NCBI GenBank assembly: GCA_016214125.1
Contig: JACRPC010000002.1
Span: 1 to 64,000 of the forward strand
Reading direction: 5' to 3'
Source: Rhodospirillales bacterium
GTDB taxonomy: Bacteria; Pseudomonadota; Alphaproteobacteria; Rhodospirillales; WMHbin7
DNA length: 64,000 bases
The number at the start of each line of letters is the position of its first letter. Position 1 is the stretch's first letter. The notes under the pieces are model-generated. The model was not told the origin of the DNA and ran no database searches. It worked only from the letters and a program-made list of their open reading frames with translations. The translations under genes and the position numbers were made by a program. This document shows, piece by piece, positions 33,626 to 40,473 of the stretch.

Positions 33626-34356
33626 GAGTTTTCCTTGCGCGCCATCGGCTGCGGCGGGGCGTCGCCGGTCCAATGGAACATCGCGGCCGTCACCTCGCTG
33701 CCCGGGGCCAGAACCAGGAAGGCGTCGCTGGGGGCTTGCGCCACATCGGCCGGCATGGCGACCAGGGCGTCGATCAATTCGGTGGTGCCGATCGTTTCCT
33801 CATAGACCATGCCGAAGCGCTCGTGGCAGAAGCGGGCGATCTCCATCGCTGCCGGGCGCACGGACTCGATCTCCTCTTGGGAAAAGCCGACCAGGCAAAG
33901 CTTGCGGTAATGCTTGTATTTCATCTCGACCAGATAATCGGCGGTCTCCTCGTCGAACTGGGCGACGTAGTCACGATAATCGGTGAGCGGCTCGTCCTTG
34001 GCGTCGATCCAACCCTTGGTCAGGTAATAGGTGTTGGGGTTGGCGAAAAAGCGCTGCACATAGCGCTGATGCGACCCCAGAAAGATCGCCACGCAATCGT
34101 GGGTGCGCGGAATGACCAGGGTGTGCGGGCCCGATTTCAATCCGACCAGCCCGTTGCCGCACAGCCCGTAGCCGATTAGCACCGTGCTGGGCGTGGCAAG
34201 CGCGTCCAGGCGCTCCTGCAGCGCCGCCGCCATCTTTTTGGGCGTGTTGTGCAGGCTGATGTCCATCCAATCGACCGGCATCGATTTGGGCAGGCGCGAG
34301 CCGAGAAGGTCGTTCAGGACCGTGCAGGCCAGGGCAACGAGCGGCCGTTGGCTCAT
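33622..34356 (-). CDS. DUF1638 protein of the corrinoid cluster
   Basis: 244 residues. PSTVLIGYGLCGNGLVGLKS, LVIPRTHDCVAIFLGSHQRY and FANPNTYYLTKGWID are characteristic of DUF1638, a family repeatedly found beside corrinoid methyltransferases with no defined biochemical role. Conserved Cys and His residues (GLCGNG, RTHDC) could bind a metal. It overlaps the RACo-like gene by four bases (34353-34356) and is the last gene of the right-hand operon. Confidence 0.85.
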   Translation of the reverse strand: MSQRPLVALACTVLNDLLGSRLPKSMPVDWMDISLHNTPKKMAAALQERLDALATPSTVLIGYGLCGNGLVGLKSGPHTLVIPRTHDCVAIFLGSHQRYVQRFFANPNTYYLTKGWIDAKDEPLTDYRDYVAQFDEETADYLVEMKYKHYRKLCLVGFSQEEIESVRPAAMEIARFCHERFGMVYEETIGTTELIDALVAMPADVAQAPSDAFLVLAPGSEVTAAMFHWTGDAPPQPMARKENS

Positions 34357-36242
34357 GGGCCTCTCGTGGCTTGGGGCGGCGCCAGCGGCTCGGGCGCCAG
34401 CTCGGTGTGGGCGATGAACAGCTCGTGGAAATCGGCCCGGCCCGACAATTCCAACACCGTCATCCGCTTGGCCAGGGAAAGCGCCCGGTTCCGCTGATGG
34501 CGGTTGAAGAGGGCCAGGCGGGCGCCGTCGCCGGCGGCGTTGCCGATCGAGTGGATGCGCGCCACCGGCACGCGGGGCACCAGGCCGATCTTCAGGATAT
34601 CCTCGGGCTCGAGATGGTTGCCGAAGGTTCCGGCCAGATGGATGCGGTCGATCGTACTGGCGCCGCAGACGCCCATGAGAATTTCGATGCCCGAACGCAG
34701 CGAGGATTTGCCGAGTTGCACGCCGCGCACGTCCTTCTGGGTGAGCACGATGTCGCGCCCGGTCTGCGAGCGCGAAGCCGGCGCCAGCACGATGTCTTCG
34801 GCCCGCCCGCTCGGCCCGGCGCGCAAGGCCGGATGACGCCCGGGCTCGGCCAGGCTGCCTTCCGGGGTGATCAACCCGGCGCCGATCAGGGCGGCGACGC
34901 TGGAAATGACGCCCGAGCCGCACAGCCCGATGGGGCGCGGCTCCTTGTCGCGGCCTGGGTCGGGAATGGTCGCCAGGCGAAGCGCGCCGGTCGGGTCGAC
35001 CCAGACCCGCTCGATGGCGCCCGGTTGGGCGCGCACCCCGCAGCGAATATGGGCGCCTTCATAGACCGGGCCGGTGGCGCATGACGTCGCCATCAGGGCG
35101 CCGTCATGGGCCAGCACGACCTCGCCGTTGGTGCCGACATCGATCAGAAGCTGGGTGCCGCGATAGAAATCGCGCCCGCGGGTGAGAACGGCGGCCAGGA
35201 TGTCGCCGCCGATATAGCCCGACAGCATGGGAAAGACGAACAGGCGGGCGCGCGGCGCGATGGCCAGACCGAGCGACTGGGCTTCCGCCTCGACGCCCTC
35301 CGACCAAACCGGCAGATAGGGACCGCGCCCCAGCGGCTCGGGATTGATGCCCAACAGGATGTGCTGCATGGTCGGGTTGCCGACCAGAACCGCATCGACG
35401 ATGTCGTGGGGCTCGACGCCGGTTTCGGCGCACATATCCCCCGTCAACTGGTTCACGGCTTCGACGAGCGCGCCCTGCATCGCCCCAAGGGCCGCGATGT
35501 CCTTCTGGATGTGGGTCATGCGCGAGATGACATCCTCGCCGAACATGGCCTGGGGGTTGCCCGCCGCCCGCGAGGCCAAGATCGCCCCTTCCAGCAAATC
35601 GCAAAGAAACACCACGATCGAGGTGGTGCCAATATCGATCGCCAGACCAAAAAGGCGTTCATGCCGACCGGGGCGCACTTGGATGATCGTCCGCTCGCGG
35701 TACAGCGTGGCGGTGACCGTCTGCGCCGCGTCAAAGGAAGGCTGGCGGGAAAAATCGGCGATCACCGCCGCTCCCAGGGCGATCCGCCGCCGGCCGCTTG
35801 TCCGCATCACCGCGTCCTTGACGCGTTCGGCCAAGGCGCGGGGCGGCGGGGCGTTCGGGCCGTCCACGTCGATCGCGATGCGGGTGGCCAAGGGCCTTGC
35901 GGCGATCGGCAGGTGGGTGAAGGGTTTGCGCGGCGCGCTCTTGACCGCCTCGCTTTCCGGCGGCACCGACAGCGTCACCGCGCCCAGGATCTCGCACTGG
36001 CAGGCCAGGCGGTAATGGCGGTCCTCGCCCTCGGGCAGCAGGCCTTCGCGCTCGAGCAAGGTGGGCGGGTTGACCGCCCTACGCTCGGCCGAGGCCAGCG
36101 TCACCAGGCAACTGCCGCAGGTGCCGCGCCCGCCGCACACCGATTTGATGCCGACCCCGGCCTTCCAGGCGGCGGTCAGGGCCGTTTCGCCGGCCCGGAC
36201 CTCGACCGTCCGCTCGTCGGGCAGGAAGGTGACCTTGGGCAT
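34353..36242 (-). CDS. RACo-like reductive activator of corrinoid protein (2Fe-2S/ASKHA)
   Basis: 629 residues. The N-terminal ferredoxin domain has C36-x5-C42-x2-C45 and C81 (SVCGGRGTCGSCLVTL, then LACQC), a [2Fe-2S] site. The large C-terminal part is the ASKHA/DUF4445 ATPase domain: LFGLAIDIGTTSIVVFLCDL and TQLLIDVGTNGEVVLAHDG. Such proteins use ATP to reduce inactive Co(II) corrinoid to Co(I). It is 31 bp past the UroD-type gene. The 2Fe-2S type is that of acetogenic/O-demethylase RACo, not the 4Fe-4S RamA of methanogens. Confidence 0.92.
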   Translation of the reverse strand: MPKVTFLPDERTVEVRAGETALTAAWKAGVGIKSVCGGRGTCGSCLVTLASAERRAVNPPTLLEREGLLPEGEDRHYRLACQCEILGAVTLSVPPESEAVKSAPRKPFTHLPIAARPLATRIAIDVDGPNAPPPRALAERVKDAVMRTSGRRRIALGAAVIADFSRQPSFDAAQTVTATLYRERTIIQVRPGRHERLFGLAIDIGTTSIVVFLCDLLEGAILASRAAGNPQAMFGEDVISRMTHIQKDIAALGAMQGALVEAVNQLTGDMCAETGVEPHDIVDAVLVGNPTMQHILLGINPEPLGRGPYLPVWSEGVEAEAQSLGLAIAPRARLFVFPMLSGYIGGDILAAVLTRGRDFYRGTQLLIDVGTNGEVVLAHDGALMATSCATGPVYEGAHIRCGVRAQPGAIERVWVDPTGALRLATIPDPGRDKEPRPIGLCGSGVISSVAALIGAGLITPEGSLAEPGRHPALRAGPSGRAEDIVLAPASRSQTGRDIVLTQKDVRGVQLGKSSLRSGIEILMGVCGASTIDRIHLAGTFGNHLEPEDILKIGLVPRVPVARIHSIGNAAGDGARLALFNRHQRNRALSLAKRMTVLELSGRADFHELFIAHTELAPEPLAPPQATRGP

Positions 36243-36273
36243 CGGACCGGCCGTCGGCGCCAGGACGGCCGGC

Positions 36274-37371
36274 TCAGCGGTAGGGCGCGTATTTCTTGAT
36301 CGCCCGCGACATCGCCCAGATGTTCTCGACCTTGCAATAGTCGGTGATGCTGTTGGCGCTGGAGATCATGTAGCCGCCGCCCTTGCCGACCTTCTCGATG
36401 CGGTCGCGCACTTCGGCCTCGACCTCGGCCTCGGTGCCGCGCGGCAGCGTGTAGTCGAGATCGATGTTGCCGACGATGCAGACCCGATCGCCATACTTGG
36501 CCTTCAGCGTGTTGATGTCCATCGCCGAGGGCTGGACCGGATGGATGGCGTCCATGCCCAGCGTCAACAGGCCGTCGAGCAGCGGGAAGAGATTGCCGTC
36601 GCTGTGGAAGATCCAGGGCTTCCTGATCTCGTCGGCCACCAGCTTCTGATAGGGCTTCATGAACTCTTCCCACATCTCGGTCGACACCCAGGGCATCTTG
36701 GTGTCGGCGTGGTCGTCGTTCACCCAGAAGAAGTCGAAATCGAGCTTGTTGAGATGCTGCACCACCCGCGCCGACCATTCCGAAAAGCGACGGTGGATTT
36801 CCTTCACCAGATCGGGATCGTCGTACATCAGGACCGAGAATTCCTCGAGCCCCATGCTCTCGAAGGTGCTGGCGCCGCCCAGCCGGATGCGTGCGTAGAC
36901 GGCGAAGTCCTCCTTGTATTTGGAAATCCACTCCGCCACCTGCTCGTAGCGCGCCGGATGGTCGGGATCGGGCAGGAAGCGGTCGAACAGCTCCAGCGAT
37001 TCGCGGCTGGTGAGCAGGCCTTTCTTGACGTAGGTGCGGCCGCTCACTGGATCGTGACCCATCTCGGCGATCCAGGGCGGCACGAAATCGAAGGTGATGC
37101 GGTTGGGGTAGTACCAGGCCTCCTTGCCGGTGGTGCCGGTGGTCTGGATCGATTGGCTGTCGCTGGCCGCCTTGCCGGCCGGGAAGTGATAGCCGAAGCC
37201 GTCCATGCCCAAGGCGCGGCACAGCTCGCCCGGCGTGTAATCGGTGCGGCCGCCCATCAGCTTCACCTGGATGACTTCCTCGACCTCGTTCTCGATCCAC
37301 GGCACCCGATCGGGCTGGCCGCGCTTCAGGGCGGTAAGGACGCGTTCGCGGGGGGTCATGCTCTTGGTCAT
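36274..37371 (-). CDS. UroD-type (MtaA/OdmB-like) methyltransferase
   Basis: 365 residues from MTKSMTPRERVL at 37371, with GAGG upstream. TPRERVLTALKRGQPDRVPW and the barrel segments KPWIFHSDGNLFPLLDGL and RVCIVGNIDLDYTL place it in the uroporphyrinogen-decarboxylase superfamily branch that transfers methyl groups to or from corrinoids, not in heme synthesis. The HSDG motif replaces the H-x-C zinc ligands of MtaA, so metal binding differs. It is probably MT I, which demethylates the imported substrate and methylates the corrinoid protein. No MttB- or MtaB-type enzyme is nearby. Confidence 0.85.
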   Translation of the reverse strand: MTKSMTPRERVLTALKRGQPDRVPWIENEVEEVIQVKLMGGRTDYTPGELCRALGMDGFGYHFPAGKAASDSQSIQTTGTTGKEAWYYPNRITFDFVPPWIAEMGHDPVSGRTYVKKGLLTSRESLELFDRFLPDPDHPARYEQVAEWISKYKEDFAVYARIRLGGASTFESMGLEEFSVLMYDDPDLVKEIHRRFSEWSARVVQHLNKLDFDFFWVNDDHADTKMPWVSTEMWEEFMKPYQKLVADEIRKPWIFHSDGNLFPLLDGLLTLGMDAIHPVQPSAMDINTLKAKYGDRVCIVGNIDLDYTLPRGTEAEVEAEVRDRIEKVGKGGGYMISSANSITDYCKVENIWAMSRAIKKYAPYR

Positions 37372-37399
37372 AGCTGCCTCGTCGGTCTGTTCGATGCGC

Positions 37400-38035
37400 T
37401 CAAGCGAGGCGCTGGTTGCAGGACTGGACGCAGACATAGGCGTCCTCGCCGAAGAAGTCGGCGCCGATCTCGTCGGCGAACTTCTGGCTCAAGGGCGCGC
37501 CGCCGACCCCGACCACCACCTTCGAGCGCAGCCCCCCCGCGTTGAGCAGCTCGATGGTGCGGCGCATGCTTTCCATGGTCAGCGTGATGAGCGCGCTCAT
37601 CAGCAGGAATTTGGGCGATTCCTTGGTCACCGCCTCGACGAATTTTTCCGGCTGGACATCGACGCCGAGATCGACCACCTCGTAGCCGGCGCCTTCCATC
37701 ATCATGCGCACGATGTTCTTGCCGATGTCGTGGAAATCGCCCTGCACGGTGCCGATCACCGCCTTGCCCTTCTTCTCGGCGGCGACGCCGATCAGATGCG
37801 GCTTGATCAAGGGGATGACCTCGGTCATGGCGCGGGCCGCGATCATCATCTGCGGCAGGAAGTATTCGCCGCTCGAATATTTCTGGCCGACGATGGCCAT
37901 CGCGGCCACCAAGGCGTCCTTCATGATCAGGCCGGCATCGGTGCCGGCGGCCAGCGCCTGGCGCACCGCCTCGGCGGCGTCGTTCTTCTTGCCGCGGATG
38001 ACAAAATCCTTAATGGCATCAATGTGTTGTGACAT
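37400..38035 (-). CDS. Corrinoid (B12-binding) methyl-carrier protein
   Basis: 211 residues from MSQHIDAIKDF at 38035. The N-terminal helical cap (to ~85) is followed by the B12 domain: GTVQGDFHDIGKNIV with lower Co ligand H102 in the DxHxxG motif, LLMSALITLTMESM, and GGAPLSQKFADEIGADFFG. This is an MtaC/MtbC/MtvC-type carrier that shuttles a methyl group between the UroD-type and MeTr enzymes. It is the first structural gene of the right-hand operon. Confidence 0.93.
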   Translation of the reverse strand: MSQHIDAIKDFVIRGKKNDAAEAVRQALAAGTDAGLIMKDALVAAMAIVGQKYSSGEYFLPQMMIAARAMTEVIPLIKPHLIGVAAEKKGKAVIGTVQGDFHDIGKNIVRMMMEGAGYEVVDLGVDVQPEKFVEAVTKESPKFLLMSALITLTMESMRRTIELLNAGGLRSKVVVGVGGAPLSQKFADEIGADFFGEDAYVCVQSCNQRLA

Positions 38036-38069
38036 CGCTTCCTCGCCCAAGGTTTCGCGTCGGGCGGTC

Positions 38070-38125
38070 TGATCTCCGCCCGTTCCCTGACATATTACGT
38101 GGATATTAGGAAGCCCGCAACGAAT
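38070..38125 (-). promoter_or_regulatory. Promoter of the corrinoid operon with operator-like motif
   Basis: On the minus strand TTGCGG and a second TAATAT are spaced 17 bp, ending ~55 bp before the corrinoid start. CTAATATCCACG lies in the spacer and resembles CTAATATATCACG in the binding-protein promoter at 28744. The paired motifs suggest common control by the neighbouring GntR regulator. Confidence 0.5.
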
Positions 38126-38147
38126 CCCGTGCGCCAAGGGCTGGGTT

Positions 38148-38834
38148 TCAGAACTCAGTCGAGACCGTGGTGCGGGTGAATTCCGCCATGAGATCGATTA
38201 GCCGATCCGAGGCCTTGGCGGCGGCCTCCTCGTCGCCCTGGGCGATGGCCTGGGCGACCTCGGCGTGGCGGATGGCGGTTTCCGGAAGATCGGCGGCCTG
38301 GCGGTAATGCAGATACCAGAAACGCCGCGACAGCGACTGCATGTTGAGAAGCGCCGTCGAGGCGAATTCGTTGCGCGCCGCCGCGGCGTTGAGATCGTTG
38401 AACTCACGATCGGCCTTGATGAAGGTGGCGTCGTCGTTCGTGCGGGCGCAGGCAAAGAAAATGTCGGCCAACTCGGCGAAACGCTGGCGTTCGGCGTCAG
38501 TGGCGCGCCGGGCGGCGCTGCGCGCGGTGTAGCGCTCAAGCTCCTTGCGCACCTCCAAAAGGCGCAACTGGCTCTTGACGTCGATTTCCGAAACGATCAC
38601 GCCCCGCCTTGGCAGAACGCGAACCAACTGCTCGCGCGCCAGACGCTGAAGCGCCTCGCGCACCGGCGTGCGTCCGATCCCCAGATCGTTGCCCAGCGAC
38701 GATTCGGACACCACGGTGCCCGGCCGCAGCTTCATGGTGACGATCATCTCCTCGATCCGGGCGTAGGCGATGTCGGTGAGCAGCCGTTCATCGGCGCCCA
38801 CGGTTTGGGATTTCGGATTTTTCTTGGGACGCAT
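38148..38834 (-). CDS. GntR-family (FadR/FCD) transcriptional regulator
   Basis: 228 residues from MRPKKNPKSQT at 38834. The winged helix LTDIAYARIEEMIVTMKLRPG...LGIGRTPVREALQRLAREQL is the GntR signature. The C-terminal helical FCD domain has acidic/His metal-ligand positions (ADREFNDLN, AIRHAEVAQAI) that bind small organic acids in relatives. It lies ~110 bp upstream of the corrinoid gene on the same strand and probably senses the cluster's substrate or product. Confidence 0.88.
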   Translation of the reverse strand: MRPKKNPKSQTVGADERLLTDIAYARIEEMIVTMKLRPGTVVSESSLGNDLGIGRTPVREALQRLAREQLVRVLPRRGVIVSEIDVKSQLRLLEVRKELERYTARSAARRATDAERQRFAELADIFFACARTNDDATFIKADREFNDLNAAAARNEFASTALLNMQSLSRRFWYLHYRQAADLPETAIRHAEVAQAIAQGDEEAAAKASDRLIDLMAEFTRTTVSTEF

Positions 38835-39046
38835 TGCCAATCTCGGATCGCTCGCCCTAACCGCTGACACCGAATTTCTTACCGGCGACCGACCCTGCCA
38901 AAGGGCAGACCCTGCCCCTCGCCTCGTCCGCGCCATCGAACACAAGGGCATGATATAGGAGGGCCGCGATCAAGGACAACCTTTGCCGAGGACCGGGGCC
39001 GCAAATCCCCATAGCCATGACCGGGCGGTCTTCCTACACTTGGGCC

Positions 39047-40051
39047 ATGCGCGCGGCTCTTCTTGCCCTGATCGTTCTGGCGGGCCTGCCCGGTTTGGGC
39101 TGGGCGGCCGATTCGGCGGTGATCTTGATGTATCACCGCTTCGGCGAGACGGCGTTCCCGAGCACCAACATCCGCCTCGACCAGTTCGAAGCCCATCTCG
39201 ACCATCTCGCCAAGGGGCCCTATGCGGTCAAGCCCCTCGAGGAGATCGTGGCGGCGCTCAAGGACGGCCGCGAGCTGCCCGACCGCACGGTGGCGATCAC
39301 CATGGACGACGCCTATCTGTCGATCTACCGCCATGCCTGGCCGCGCCTCAAGGCCAAGGGCTTTCCCTTCACCCTGTTTCTGGCCACCGACGAGGTCGAC
39401 GCCAAGCTCAAGGACCATCTTTCCTGGGATCAGATTCGCGAAATGGCCGCCCAGGGCATGAGCGTCGGCAGCCACACCGCCAGCCATCCGCATCTGCCCG
39501 ATCTGGCGCCCGCCGAGGTGCAGGCGGAAATCGCCCGCGCCAACCGCCGCTTCACCGAGGAATTGGGCAAGCCGCCGGCGCTGTTCGCCTATCCCTATGG
39601 CGAGGCCAGCGCCCGCGATCTCGCCGCGGCGAAGGCGGCCGGCTTCGCGGCCGCCTTCGGCCAGCATTCGGGCGTCGCTTGGGCCAAACACAATCCCTAT
39701 TACTGGGCGCGCTTCCCCTTCAACGAGAAATATGGTGATCTCGAACGATTCCGCCGCGCCGTCGATGCGCTGGCCCTGCCGGTGCGCGATCTCGATCCCG
39801 CCGATCCCACCGTGAAGGGCGGCGAAACCCTGTTCCGCTTCCGGCTCGAGGGCGAGGGACCGGTCAAGGGCCTCACCTGCTACGACGCCGCCGGCAACGC
39901 GCACGCGCTGGCGATCGAGGGGCGCAGCGTGACGGCCAAGGCGTCGGCGGGCTTGCCCAAGGGGCGCAGCCGCTTCACCTGCACCCAGCCGGCCGGAGGC
40001 GGGCGCTGGCGCCATTTCGGCTATCAATATTATGTCGGGGGAAAGGGATGA
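39047..40051 (+). CDS. Secreted polysaccharide deacetylase-family protein
   Basis: 334 residues with a signal peptide (RAALLALIVLAGLPGLGWA). NodB-type motifs are AVILMYHRFGE, AITMDDAYLSIY (the usual D-D pair), GSHTASHPHLP and LFAYPYGEAS. The C-terminal ~80 residues form an extra domain (FRFRLEGEGPVKGLTCYD). It probably removes acetyl groups from a cell-surface glycan in the periplasm. Its stop overlaps the next start. Confidence 0.87.
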   Translation: MRAALLALIVLAGLPGLGWAADSAVILMYHRFGETAFPSTNIRLDQFEAHLDHLAKGPYAVKPLEEIVAALKDGRELPDRTVAITMDDAYLSIYRHAWPRLKAKGFPFTLFLATDEVDAKLKDHLSWDQIREMAAQGMSVGSHTASHPHLPDLAPAEVQAEIARANRRFTEELGKPPALFAYPYGEASARDLAAAKAAGFAAAFGQHSGVAWAKHNPYYWARFPFNEKYGDLERFRRAVDALALPVRDLDPADPTVKGGETLFRFRLEGEGPVKGLTCYDAAGNAHALAIEGRSVTAKASAGLPKGRSRFTCTQPAGGGRWRHFGYQYYVGGKG

Positions 40052-40458
40052 GCGGGGCGGCCTTCCGTTCGCCCAGCCTGGCCGATCTCGATCGCCTGGC
40101 CCGTCAGGAATTCGAGCGGCTGCCCGAGGTGCTGGCCCGTCCCGCCCGGGGCGTGGTGATCCGGATCGAGGATTTTCCCGACCGCGAAACCGAGGAGGAG
40201 ATGGAGCTGGAAAGCCCGTTCGATCTTCTCGGCCTCTATCGCGGCGTCGATCTTCTGCACAAGAGCGTCTCCGACCCTTTGCCCAGCCTCGACATGATCT
40301 TTCTCTATCGCCGGCCGATCCTCGATTACTGGTGCGAGAGCGGAGAAGACTTGTCGGCCATCCTGCGCCATGTTCTCATTCACGAGATCGGCCATCATTT
40401 CGGCTTTTCCGACGAGGCGATGGCGCGCATCGAGGAATCCGTCGCCGACGAGGATTGA
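40048..40458 (+). CDS. Zincin-like metallopeptidase family protein
   Basis: 136 residues. The HExxH motif HEIGHHFGFSDE (residues ~112-123) is that of the small minimal zincin family (DUF1025/metallopeptidase family). It is followed by the conserved acidic tail. No signal peptide, so cytoplasmic. Coupled to the deacetylase gene and 15 bp from the Lon-like gene; function unknown. Confidence 0.85.
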   Translation: MSGAAFRSPSLADLDRLARQEFERLPEVLARPARGVVIRIEDFPDRETEEEMELESPFDLLGLYRGVDLLHKSVSDPLPSLDMIFLYRRPILDYWCESGEDLSAILRHVLIHEIGHHFGFSDEAMARIEESVADED

Positions 40459-40473
40459 CCCGGGAAGGATCGC

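Noticed and set aside
28591-38148. Cobalamin riboswitch upstream of the corrinoid genes.
   Set aside because: I looked for a B12-box-like sequence and the multi-stem leader in both promoter regions and found neither; leaders are too short.
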